Part shown: positions 26,985 to 34,140 of the stretch, one piece after another
Layout: each line of letters opens with the position of its first letter
Position numbering within the stretch: the stretch's first letter is position 1
NCBI GenBank assembly: GCA_020726285.1
Contig: DYSW01000014.1
Span: 1-34,140 of the forward strand
DNA: 34,140 nt
Direction of reading: 5' to 3'
Source of the DNA: Melioribacter roseus
Lineage (GTDB): Bacteria; Bacteroidota; Ignavibacteria; Ignavibacteriales; Melioribacteraceae
The notes under the pieces: model-generated
Seen by the model: only the letters and a program-made list of their open reading frames with translations
What the model was told of the DNA's origin: nothing
Databases searched by the model: none
Position numbers and translations under genes: made by a program

Positions 26985-28220
26985 ATGAAAATGAACGAAA
27001 TTACAATAGAACAACTAAACAATTGTGTAACTATAATTACAGAAGAACTTACCGAGGCAAAATCATTTACTTTGGGATTTTGGTTTCCGCATGGTTCAAG
27101 ATGGGAAAATGAAAATGAAAATGGTATTTCTCATTTTCTTGAACACATGATTTTTAAAGGTACTAATATCCGAACGGCAAAGAAAATTTCTGATGAAATT
27201 GAAAAAACCGGCGGTTATTTGAACGCATTTACCACTAAAGAAGAAACTTGTTTTTACGGAAAAGGAATAAATGGAACCGAACAAAAGCATTTTGAAGTGC
27301 TTTCGGATATGATTTTCAATTCAACTTTTCCAGAGAAGGAAATTAAACGCGAAGCTGAAGTTGTTATTGATGAATTGAATGATATTGAAGATACACCCGA
27401 TGAAATTATTTTTGATGATTTCGAGCAATTGCTATTCCCAAATTCAAAACTTGGCTATCCGATTATTGGCAATGAAAAGAATATACGTTCCTTTTCTCGT
27501 GAAATAATTACAGATTATTACAAAAAAAACTACATTTCTTCAGAATTTTACGTAGTAAGTTCGGGATCAGTTAAACATAAAAAAATTATGGAGTTTGCCG
27601 CAAAGTATTTTTCATTAACGAATTGTAATCAAAACAAACGAAAATCATCTGAAATACAGCCAAATATTATCAGCAATCTCGAAATTCCACACGCAAGTAC
27701 GCAAGCATACAAAATTCTTGGAATGCAAGCAGTTGGAGCAATTCATAATGATTATAGAAAGTTACGAATTTTATCAATTTTACTTGGAGAAGGTAGTAGT
27801 TCTCGTTTATTCAATTCGATTCGAGAAAAACGCGGAATTGCATATCAAATTAATACTTTTGTTAATTCATATCACGATGTTTCGGCTTTCGGAGTATTTT
27901 TATCCACAAATGCAAAAAATATGGAGTTGGCAAAAAAATTAATTGAACAAGAAAAAGTAAAAGTGATAGAAAAGGGAATTTCGAAAGAGGAATTTATTAG
28001 AGCCAAAAATATATTTATCGGCAACACAATTTTATCTCTTGAAGAAACATCAAATAGAATGACAAGATTGGCAAAATCTTACCAAAGATATAACAAAATT
28101 GTGTCAGTAAATTCAATGATAGAAGAAGTTAACTCAATTGAAAAGTTGGAATTTGAAAAATTTGCAAAACAAACTCTGAACAATAATTTTATTGAAGTGA
28201 GTAGAATCCCGGAAAAATAG
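26985..28220 (+). CDS. M16-family zinc peptidase (processing-peptidase-like)
   Basis: 411 aa (or 409 from the second ATG at 26991). It is a zinc peptidase of the pitrilysin/M16 type. The inverted zinc motif HFLEH is at 50-54 and the third ligand is Glu130 in VVIDELND, about 76 residues later as expected. An N-terminal catalytic half and a C-terminal M16_C half (~170-400, with GEGSSSRLFNSIREKRGIAY) are both present, the size of single-chain bacterial homologues of mitochondrial processing peptidase. No signal peptide is seen, so a cytoplasmic location is likely. It is transcribed away from the mlaE-like gene across a 105-base gap. Confidence 0.92.
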   Translation: MKMNEITIEQLNNCVTIITEELTEAKSFTLGFWFPHGSRWENENENGISHFLEHMIFKGTNIRTAKKISDEIEKTGGYLNAFTTKEETCFYGKGINGTEQKHFEVLSDMIFNSTFPEKEIKREAEVVIDELNDIEDTPDEIIFDDFEQLLFPNSKLGYPIIGNEKNIRSFSREIITDYYKKNYISSEFYVVSSGSVKHKKIMEFAAKYFSLTNCNQNKRKSSEIQPNIISNLEIPHASTQAYKILGMQAVGAIHNDYRKLRILSILLGEGSSSRLFNSIREKRGIAYQINTFVNSYHDVSAFGVFLSTNAKNMELAKKLIEQEKVKVIEKGISKEEFIRAKNIFIGNTILSLEETSNRMTRLAKSYQRYNKIVSVNSMIEEVNSIEKLEFEKFAKQTLNNNFIEVSRIPEK

Positions 28221-28291
28221 ATAAAAAGATTTGGCAGTTTTTAGGTAATTATTTATCTCTTACCTTTATGTAAAGAAGGATAGTTAAAGAC

Positions 28292-28675
28292 ATGCTAAGG
28301 GATTTTTGGGAAAAATATTTTCTAAGAAATCAGAATAAGCAACAAAAATTCGTTTTCTATTTAGCTCTTTTAGCTTGTGTTGTTTATTCCGTTGTTTCAT
28401 TTTGGATAATAAAATTATCTTTGAATGATTTTTACAAATGGTTATGCACATATTTCAGTTATTGATACTGGAATTGGAATACCAATTGAAGCTCAAAATA
28501 AGTTATTCAAAATTAATGAGCATTATACTACAATTGGACAAATCAAGAAATTGGTACAGGTTTGGGATTAATTCTTGTTCAGGAATTTGTAGAAAGAAAT
28601 TATGGAACAATTTGATTTGAAAGTGAACTTGGAAAAGGGACAAAATTTACCTTCACCATACCAATTGTTAAATGA
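28292..28675 (+). pseudogene. Decayed sensor histidine kinase
   Basis: The ATG at 28292 opens a short frame, MLRDFWEKYFLRNQNK plus one membrane helix, which stops after about 57 codons. Overlapping it in another frame, the C-terminal ATPase part of a histidine kinase begins near 28436: HISVIDTGIGIP (G1 box). A one-base deletion near 28537 then shifts the frame. Reading on gives IGTGLGLILVQEFVER (G2 box), an in-frame TGA at 28613 where the family usually has tryptophan or lysine, and ESELGKGTKFTFTIPIVK to the stop at 28675. The dimerisation/phosphoacceptor region and the N box are missing. So there is an internal deletion, a frameshift and a nonsense codon. Confidence 0.8.
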
Positions 28676-28696
28676 GATTAAATACAAATTAACGAA

Positions 28697-29815
28697 CTAA
28701 ATGTCTATTTGATAGATTCTGTAAGTTTTATACAAAGTTGCATTCATCATTTTTGTTCCTTTGTTCATCATTTCGTTATCTTCCAAAATCCAACTTGCTT
28801 CACCTTTGGTTATTCCTAAATCAGCAGCTCTTTTTGTAATTTCGTGGTATAAAACTGCATCTAACCCACGTTTCTGAAATTCAGGGATAATACCAAGAAT
28901 TAAAATTCTTGCCCAGTCGGTTTTACCTTTCCAATTTAACAATTTTAGAATTCCAAAAGGAAATAGTTTACCTTTTAAACCTTTGATAATTTTGTTGTAA
29001 TCGGGCATTACGAGAGCAAAACCAATTGGTTGATTATTAATTTCGGCAAAAACTGTAATATGAGGCACAACAAGAGGTTTCAGTTCTTTAGCGAAAGTTT
29101 CAATTTCTTCTTCAGTGAAAGGAACAAATCCCCAATTTGGTTGCCAAGCTTTATTAAAAATAACTTTAATTTTCGCCAATTCATTTTGAAAATCTTTCAA
29201 ATTAACTGGTCGTATTACTACACCTGCACGTTTTGCGGCAAATTGTGAAACTCGAGTTATTTTTTCTGATTCAAGTAATTTTTGCTTATCTATTTGATAA
29301 GCGTACAAATCTTTCGCTTTATAAAACCCATATTTTTCAATTAATTCAACATAGTATTTTGGATTGTAAGACATCATTAAACGAGGTTCATCTTCAAAAC
29401 CATCAATTAAAAGTCCGTAAATATTATTAACATCCGGGCTAGCTGGTCCACGCATTTGTTCTAATCCACGTTCCTTTAACCAATTTCTAACAGTGTCAAA
29501 TAATTTTGAAGTAATTTCGTGGTCATTTAATGCTTCGAAAAAACCAAAAAACCCAACTTTATCATTGTGAATTTGGTTGTGTAAGTCATTTTTAATAGCA
29601 GCAATTCTACCTACAATTTTCCCATTATTTTCAGCAAAGAAAAGTTGCATTTCTGCATGCTTAAAGAATGGATTTTTATCTACGTTAAGTGTATTCTTTT
29701 GGTCAAAATTTAATGGAGCTACCCAATAATTATCGTTTTTGTAAACTTCAAAGGGGAATTTAATAAATTGATTTAATTCATTTTTTTGAACTTTTCTTAT
29801 AATAATTTCTGACAT
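28697..29815 (-). CDS. GNAT-fold acyltransferase, probable bacterial ceramide synthase
   Basis: 372 aa. The start, MSEIIIRKVQKNELNQFIKF, then NPFFKHAEMQLFFAENNG, VGRIAA and RGPASPDVNNIYGLLIDG, has the pattern of the YghO-like family. That family includes the Caulobacter ceramide synthase (bCerS), which N-acylates 3-ketosphinganine. The C-terminal half (~200-372) holds a second GNAT-like core (WARILILGIIPEFQKRGLDAVLY). The gene starts one base after the stop of the serine palmitoyltransferase-like gene, so the two are translationally coupled. That context supports a role in sphingolipid synthesis. The alternative is an unrelated GNAT enzyme; the family has many uncharacterised members. Confidence 0.65.
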   Translation of the reverse strand: MSEIIIRKVQKNELNQFIKFPFEVYKNDNYWVAPLNFDQKNTLNVDKNPFFKHAEMQLFFAENNGKIVGRIAAIKNDLHNQIHNDKVGFFGFFEALNDHEITSKLFDTVRNWLKERGLEQMRGPASPDVNNIYGLLIDGFEDEPRLMMSYNPKYYVELIEKYGFYKAKDLYAYQIDKQKLLESEKITRVSQFAAKRAGVVIRPVNLKDFQNELAKIKVIFNKAWQPNWGFVPFTEEEIETFAKELKPLVVPHITVFAEINNQPIGFALVMPDYNKIIKGLKGKLFPFGILKLLNWKGKTDWARILILGIIPEFQKRGLDAVLYHEITKRAADLGITKGEASWILEDNEMMNKGTKMMNATLYKTYRIYQIDI

Positions 29816-29816
29816 T

Positions 29817-31007
29817 TTATATCACTTTTAATTGTTTTCCAACTTCGATAAATTTTTCAATAATAAAATCAAGATGTGAATTTTCATGAGAGGACATATA
29901 ACTTGTTCGAAGCATTTGTCTTCCTTGTGGAACGCCTGGCGAAATGAAAACATTTGTAAAAATACCATTATTGTACAGCAAACGCCACATTGTGAAAGCA
30001 AGTTGATCATCTCCAACAATTACTGGTACAATTCCAGTTCTTCCTGGTACAATATTAAAACCAGCTTCGATTAAACCTTTTCTTACTCTTTCGGCATTTT
30101 GAACAAGTTTTGTAACTAATTCGGGTTGTTCTTCCAATATTTCAAGAGCTGCAGTTGCTGCTGCTACAGATGATGGAGTTGGCGAAGCACTAAAAATTAA
30201 TGCTGGTGAATGATGTTTTAAATAATCAATAACTTTTGCCTTTCCAACAACAAAACCACCGAGAGAAGCAAATGTCTTTGAAAAAGTTCCAATAGTTAAG
30301 TCAACGTCTTCTTCAAGGTTAAATTCACTTGCTGTTCCTCTTCCACCTTTTCCAATAACACCAATTGAGTGAGCGTCATCAAGCATAATTTTCGCATTAT
30401 TCTTTTTAGCAAGTTCATTAAGTTTTGGTAGGTTTACAATTTCTCCACCAGTACTAAATACACCATCACTCACAATTAATTTTGGAGAATCTAATGGCAA
30501 TTTAGATAAAGCACGCTCTAATTCTTTCATATCATTATGTTTATAACGCACCAATTCAGCTCGTCCGACTTTTGCTAGTAAAGTTCCAGCTACTATACTT
30601 GCGTGGTTATCTTTGTCCGAAATTAAATATTCTCCTTTTCCAACAAGCGGTGCAATAACTCCTTGCGAAGTTTGAAAACCAGTACTAAACAATAAACAAG
30701 CTTCTTTTCCTAAGAATTTTGCAAGTTTTTCTTCAAGTTGAATGTGCAAATCAATTGTTCCAGTAAGGTATCGAGAACCAGAACAACCAGTTCCATATTT
30801 ATTTATTGCATTTCTTGCGGCTTCGATTACTTTTGGGTGAGCTGTTAGTCCCAAATAATTATTTGAACCAGCCATAATAACTTTTCTTCCTTCAAGCATT
30901 ACAACTGGACCTTCATTTTCCTGTACAGCACGAAAATATGGGTAAATTCCCAAAGCTTTTACTTCATCGGCTCGAGTAAAATCGTAACATTTCTGAAAAA
31001 GATCCAA
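29817..31007 (-). CDS. spt: Serine palmitoyltransferase-like PLP enzyme (alpha-oxoamine synthase)
   Basis: 396 aa from a TTG start with a strong GGAGG ribosome binding site (complement of TCCTCC at 31011-31016). Alpha-oxoamine synthases condense an amino acid with an acyl-CoA or acyl-ACP. PLP-site residues are visible: His135 in DNHAS, Asp211 and His213 in LDDAHSIG, and Lys244 in [13 protein letters not shown], which forms the Schiff base. The TFSK-SLGGF version and the segment [14 protein letters not shown] are typical of serine palmitoyltransferase of Bacteroidetes relatives, which makes 3-ketosphinganine. 8-amino-7-oxononanoate synthase (BioF) and Kbl are close relatives, but no biotin gene is nearby. 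Coupling to the GNAT gene and the divergent SDR favours sphingolipid synthesis. Confidence 0.82.
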   Translation of the reverse strand: MDLFQKCYDFTRADEVKALGIYPYFRAVQENEGPVVMLEGRKVIMAGSNNYLGLTAHPKVIEAARNAINKYGTGCSGSRYLTGTIDLHIQLEEKLAKFLGKEACLLFSTGFQTSQGVIAPLVGKGEYLISDKDNHASIVAGTLLAKVGRAELVRYKHNDMKELERALSKLPLDSPKLIVSDGVFSTGGEIVNLPKLNELAKKNNAKIMLDDAHSIGVIGKGGRGTASEFNLEEDVDLTIGTFSKTFASLGGFVVGKAKVIDYLKHHSPALIFSASPTPSSVAAATAALEILEEQPELVTKLVQNAERVRKGLIEAGFNIVPGRTGIVPVIVGDDQLAFTMWRLLYNNGIFTNVFISPGVPQGRQMLRTSYMSSHENSHLDFIIEKFIEVGKQLKVI

Positions 31008-31099
31008 AATTCCTCCAAAAAAAATGGTGTATATTTAACTATTCATAAATTTAATTTGTGAAGATACTTAAAATTGTAATAAATAATTCAAAAGATTTA

Positions 31100-32095
31100 A
31101 TGGAAATGGATAGAAAAATTTGTTTAGTTACAGGTGGAACCGGTTTTGTCGGAAGTCATTTAGTAGATTATTTGCTCCAAAAAGAGTATAGAGTTCGCGT
31201 TCTTACACGAAAAGGAAGTAATCTAAAATGGTTAAAAGATAAAGAAGTTGTGATTTATGATTGTGGCTACGATGATAAAATTGGAGTTGAAAAAGCTGTA
31301 AAAGGTATAGATTTTCTATTTCATGTTGCAGGAGTTGTAAAAGCTAAAACTTGGAATGATTATTTAGAAGGGAATGTAAAAACTACAGAAAATCTATTGC
31401 AAATTGTTGAGGAAACAAATCCAAAAATTGAAAAAGTTGTTATTGTTTCAAGTTTGGCAGCAAATGGACCAGCTAAAAGTGGAATATTTTCTGATGAAAA
31501 CACAACACCAAACCCAATTACTCGATACGGAAAAAGCAAGTTAGAACAAGAAAAATTAGCGAAAAGTTACTTTTCTAAACTTCCGATCACAATTGTTCGT
31601 CCGCCCGCTGTTTATGGAGAACGTGATACTGAAATTTTCTTGTTTTTCAAAACATTCAAAAATGGTTTAATGACAAAAATTGGATATAACCAAAAATTAG
31701 TTTCACTTGTGCATGTTAGTGATTTGGTAGAAGGCATTTTTCTTGCTGGAATTTCACCACATTCGCAAAATGAAATATTTTGTATCGGGTCTGATAAATA
31801 TTATTCTTGGGATGAAATTGCCGATGCCACTTTTTTAGCATTTCAGAAAAAGCCAATAACAATAAAAATCCCGCATTTTCTTGTTTTTGGAATTGGAGCA
31901 ATTGCAGAATTTATTTCATTTTTTAGCACAAAACCGGCAACTTTTAATTTTGAAAAAGCAAAAGATTTTGTACAAAATTATCAAACTTGTACAATAAGAA
32001 AGGCTGAAAAAATTCTCGGTTACAAACCAAAAGTTAATTTGGTTGAAGGAATTAAACGAACTGTAGATTGGTACAGAGACAATAATTGGTTGTAG
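31100..32095 (+). CDS. NAD(P)-dependent extended SDR, probable ceramide reductase
   Basis: 331 aa from the ATG at 31100. An in-frame GTG at 31058 would add 14 residues but has no ribosome binding site, and MEMDRKICLVTGGTGFVG is a natural start for the family. The Rossmann motif TGGTGFVG is at 11-18, catalytic Tyr143 and Lys147 are in YGKSK, with a serine pair near 117. The substrate-binding C-terminal part is normal in length. Extended SDRs of this kind reduce or epimerise sugars and lipids. Next to serine palmitoyltransferase and a bCerS-like gene, the best candidate is CerR, the reductase of 3-oxo-ceramide described in Caulobacter. A sugar epimerase or steroid-dehydrogenase-like role cannot be excluded. 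Confidence 0.72.
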   Translation: MEMDRKICLVTGGTGFVGSHLVDYLLQKEYRVRVLTRKGSNLKWLKDKEVVIYDCGYDDKIGVEKAVKGIDFLFHVAGVVKAKTWNDYLEGNVKTTENLLQIVEETNPKIEKVVIVSSLAANGPAKSGIFSDENTTPNPITRYGKSKLEQEKLAKSYFSKLPITIVRPPAVYGERDTEIFLFFKTFKNGLMTKIGYNQKLVSLVHVSDLVEGIFLAGISPHSQNEIFCIGSDKYYSWDEIADATFLAFQKKPITIKIPHFLVFGIGAIAEFISFFSTKPATFNFEKAKDFVQNYQTCTIRKAEKILGYKPKVNLVEGIKRTVDWYRDNNWL

Positions 32096-32490
32096 GAAAT
32101 TTTCTTTTTGGAATAAAGCAAATGAGAATTGCAAGAATTACAGTCGGAATTTCCAAACTTGTGAATTTCAAATTCCAATTTCATTTGTGATTTTAGAAAG
32201 AAGATAACTTCGCACTCATTTTGCTTTTGTTTTCCTTCAAAAATGAAAACTCGCTCAACTTTATTAGTAATTTTAGTTGTTAAGTAATCTATATGCCAAT
32301 GAATTTTCTTTTCCTTTTGTACATGTCTGCTAATTCTGGATTTCAAATTTTTAACTGCACTGCCTGAATAGTAATAAAATCCTTTTCGAAAAATAATATC
32401 ACTAAAATTTTTGTGATTTATAGTGAAATCATTGTTTGCTCGTATTTCGAGGAGATAAGTTCCGCTATCTGATTTAGTTATTTTTTGCAC
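32020..32490 (-). CDS. DUF123 GIY-YIG-type protein
   Basis: 156 aa from a GTG at 32490. An ATG at 32532 is also open but lies 59 bases inside the upstream gene and has no ribosome binding site. DUF123 proteins are small GIY-YIG nuclease-like proteins of uncertain function. Seen here are GTYLLEIR, FRKGFYYYSGSA, a basic segment LKSRISRHV, KIHWHIDYL, and a C-terminal cysteine/histidine cluster CNSCNSHL. The last ~25 residues run past the family's usual end and overlap the 3' end of the convergent SDR gene by 76 bases. The upstream lipoprotein gene ends at 32474, so the two are probably co-transcribed. Confidence 0.75.
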   Translation of the reverse strand: MQKITKSDSGTYLLEIRANNDFTINHKNFSDIIFRKGFYYYSGSAVKNLKSRISRHVQKEKKIHWHIDYLTTKITNKVERVFIFEGKQKQNECEVIFFLKSQMKLEFEIHKFGNSDCNSCNSHLLYSKKKISYNQLLSLYQSTVRLIPSTKLTFGL

Positions 32491-32878
32491 CTTCGTCAAT
32501 CCAAGTAATAATTCCTTGAATTTGTTTTTCATCTAAAGGTGGAACAGTTCCATAAATTGGTGGCATCAAAGCTGTGCCTGGTAAACCTTGAATTGCCCAA
32601 ACAAGTCTCGAATTGTCAGAATTTTCTGGTGAAATAACAAGCGGGTTCAGTGTAGCATTCGACCAAGAAGTTAGTGAAATATTTCCTTCGGCTGATGAAT
32701 TATCATGGCAGCCGATTAAAGCACAACTTGTATTAAAAATTGGTTGAATGTGTTTACTATAACTAACATTTTCAGTTGGGATATCTTCTGAATTTAAAAT
32801 GGTGTCATCGCAAGCAACAATAAATTGTACGGAAATAAACACAATTATGATTGCAGTATTTATTGTAATTTTTTTCAT
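32474..32878 (-). CDS. Lipoprotein with CX4CH haem-like motif
   Basis: 134 aa. A lipoprotein signal peptide ends in FIVAC with the lipid-bearing Cys23. The mature part resembles a small cytochrome c-like domain. HIQPIFNTSCALIGCHD contains Cys52, Cys57 and His58, that is CX4CH rather than the usual CXXCH. Downstream LMPPIYG supplies a possible axial Met105, and the closing helix QIQGIITWIDEGA is typical of such domains. CX4CH is a known haem-attachment variant in some multihaem cytochromes. Inference: an envelope c-type cytochrome or a relative that may not bind haem. It is transcribed leftward with the DUF123 gene. Confidence 0.7.
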   Translation of the reverse strand: MKKITINTAIIIVFISVQFIVACDDTILNSEDIPTENVSYSKHIQPIFNTSCALIGCHDNSSAEGNISLTSWSNATLNPLVISPENSDNSRLVWAIQGLPGTALMPPIYGTVPPLDEKQIQGIITWIDEGAKNN

Positions 32879-32953
32879 AAACTTTTTTGTTCTAAAATAT
32901 TAAAAAACAATCATCTATAAAAGGTGATTTGTAGCAAACTCATATTATTTTTC

Positions 32954-32985
32954 TTTGTTAACAATATCAAATATTCTATTTTTTG
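32954..32985 (+). promoter_or_regulatory. Candidate Bacteroidetes-type promoter
   Basis: TTTG (32954-32957) is followed by 19 bases and then TATTTTTTG (32977-32985), close to the consensus TTTG, N19, TAnnTTTG but with one extra T. It would start transcription about 25 bases before the lipoprotein gene at 33016 and also serve the transporter behind it. Confidence 0.45.
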
Positions 32986-33015
32986 CCAACAAAATTTTAG
33001 ATAAAAAGGAACTCA

Positions 33016-33483
33016 ATGAAAAATAAACTCGCTTATATAATAATTCTAATTTCAATAATTGCTTGCAATTCTATACAAACTCAAAAATTTGAAGGTTTGG
33101 GTGGATTGGAATGGGGAAGCGATATTTTGACTGTGCGTGAGTATTTTGCATCGAAAAAGGAATTTACCGATAAGTATTACAAATTTGATAGAGATAGTAG
33201 AATTTTAACTTTGCAGTATGGTGGCGGGAATTTTTTGGGCGAACAAGTAGAAATGTGGAAAATAAAAATTAAAGCCGACTCAATGTTTTCATATGAAATT
33301 GAGATTACAAAGGATATTGAAGGAAATTTTCCAAAAATGAAGGAACAATTAATTCAAAGTCTCGGCAAACCAGATTCAGAAAACGATACATTGGTTACTT
33401 GGAAAAACATAGAAAAACCGAATGAAAAATATTCATTACATAGATTAATTAATTCAATTGTTTTCACAGCAACCAAAATTTAG
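33016..33483 (+). CDS. Small lipoprotein of unknown function
   Basis: 155 aa. The signal peptide ends in the lipobox SIIAC, with Cys17 as the lipid-bearing residue. The mature protein is charged, with segments GGLEWGSDILTVREYF and a later FPKMKEQLIQSLGKPD. This pattern is seen in small proteins annotated only as hypothetical. No catalytic motif was found. AAAAGGA before the ATG supports the start. The transporter gene begins 8 bases after its stop, so the two probably form an operon. Confidence 0.75.
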   Translation: MKNKLAYIIILISIIACNSIQTQKFEGLGGLEWGSDILTVREYFASKKEFTDKYYKFDRDSRILTLQYGGGNFLGEQVEMWKIKIKADSMFSYEIEITKDIEGNFPKMKEQLIQSLGKPDSENDTLVTWKNIEKPNEKYSLHRLINSIVFTATKI

Positions 33484-33491
33484 GAATCATT

Positions 33492-34140
33492 ATGCTAGAT
33501 ATTCAAAAGAAACTAACAAATGTATTCTATTCAATACTCTCATTACCAGCAACCGCAATGGGATTTGCATTATCAATCCAAATATCAGCTTTAAGTTGGA
33601 TTTTAATTACAAAATTTAATTTGGATTTACACGAAATGGGATTTGTTTGGGCTGCTGGGCCAATTGCTGGTTTAATTGCTCAGCCAATAGTTGGATTAAT
33701 TAGCGATAATGTGTGGTTTTGGGGTGGAAGAAGAAGACCATTTATCATAATTGGTGGTGTTTTGGCTTCGCTGATGTTACTTTCGTTACCAAATATTGAT
33801 GTAATCCAAAAAATTACTGGAATTGAAAGTTTAGTTGCAGTTGCAATGATTATTGCTTTAACGCTCGATTTATCAATAAACGTTTCATTCAATCCGACTC
33901 GTTCATTAATTGCTGACGTAACTCCGGAAGGCGAAGCAAGAACAAAAGGTTATACTTGGATGCAAACAGTTTCAGGTTCATTCGGTGTTTTAGCATACGC
34001 AATTGGAGCAATATATGGAAATTATTTGTTGATTTATTTCGGTTCAATTCTCGTTGTACTTTTAACCATATTCCCATCATTCATAATTGAAGAAAAAAGA
34101 CAATTAGAATCAGCAACCGAAGAAGTGTTAGATTCTTCTT
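33492..34140 (+). CDS. MFS transporter, SLC45/glycoside-like (3' end outside window)
   Basis: 216 codons are open from the ATG at 33492 to the window end, with no stop, so the gene is truncated by the window. The N-terminal half of a major facilitator is clear. Several membrane helices are visible, and the loop 2-3 region reads AQPIVGLISD then FWGGRRRPFIIIGG, the motif of the SLC45/sucrose and glycoside-type branch. Its likely role is proton-linked uptake of a sugar; the substrate is not determinable. GGAATC nine bases upstream is a weak ribosome binding site. It follows the small lipoprotein by 8 bases. Confidence 0.85.
   Translation, partial: MLDIQKKLTNVFYSILSLPATAMGFALSIQISALSWILITKFNLDLHEMGFVWAAGPIAGLIAQPIVGLISDNVWFWGGRRRPFIIIGGVLASLMLLSLPNIDVIQKITGIESLVAVAMIIALTLDLSINVSFNPTRSLIADVTPEGEARTKGYTWMQTVSGSFGVLAYAIGAIYGNYLLIYFGSILVVLLTIFPSFIIEEKRQLESATEEVLDSS

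Noticed and set aside
28243-28265. Inverted repeat AGGTAA / TTACCT after the M16 peptidase gene
   Set aside because: Six AT-rich pairs, an 11-base loop and no proper T-tract; too weak to call a terminator.
29817-31007. Biotin synthesis enzyme BioF or threonine-pathway Kbl
   Set aside because: Same superfamily, but the TFSK-SLGGF motif and the neighbouring GNAT and SDR genes fit serine palmitoyltransferase better, and no biotin or threonine gene is adjacent.

Overview
The window is AT-rich, densely coded DNA. It encodes a Type IX secretion system (T9SS): a PorU-like sortase, PorV, a SprA-like outer-membrane protein and YPNPF-type C-terminal sorting domains. Together with the TonB receptor, TTG starts and TAnnTTTG-like -7 elements, this points to the Bacteroidetes/Chlorobi/Ignavibacteria superphylum. 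The Ignavibacteria side seems most likely, but this is inferred from gene style, not from a marker gene.

Layout. Positions 1-332 hold the possible start of a leftward gene cut by the window edge and a candidate promoter. Positions 333-17173 are seven tightly packed rightward genes: porU, porV, an M6-like pseudo-metallopeptidase with a T9SS tail, a peptidase/beta-propeller/Omp85-barrel fusion, a DUF5683-like membrane protein, the ribosome-assembly GTPase der, and a SprA-like barrel. Positions 17192-23869 hold a PhoB-type response regulator, a TonB-dependent receptor and a T9SS-exported beta-helix protein whose passenger is a perfect 1277-bp tandem duplication. Both promoters here carry 11-bp-phased TAA repeats ending the same distance (14 nt) from a TAATTTT element, which resembles a Pho box. 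Two terminators then separate this block from a leftward pair, mlaE-like permease then exported M3 oligopeptidase. An M16 peptidase follows rightward, and then a decayed histidine kinase.

Positions 28697-32095 look like a ceramide (sphingolipid) module. Serine palmitoyltransferase and a GNAT-like acyltransferase resembling bacterial ceramide synthase are translationally coupled leftward, and an extended SDR resembling ceramide reductase runs divergently. The right end has a DUF123/GIY-YIG protein, a lipoprotein with a CX4CH haem-like motif, a small lipoprotein of unknown function and the first 216 codons of an MFS sugar-type transporter cut by the window end.

How it fits together. PorU, PorV and the SprA-like protein would secrete and anchor the CTD proteins encoded here (the M6-like protein and the beta-helix protein). 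The response regulator probably controls itself and the TonB/beta-helix pair, possibly in response to phosphate limitation. The ceramide genes and the MlaE permease concern envelope lipids. No tRNA, rRNA, CRISPR array or transposase was seen.
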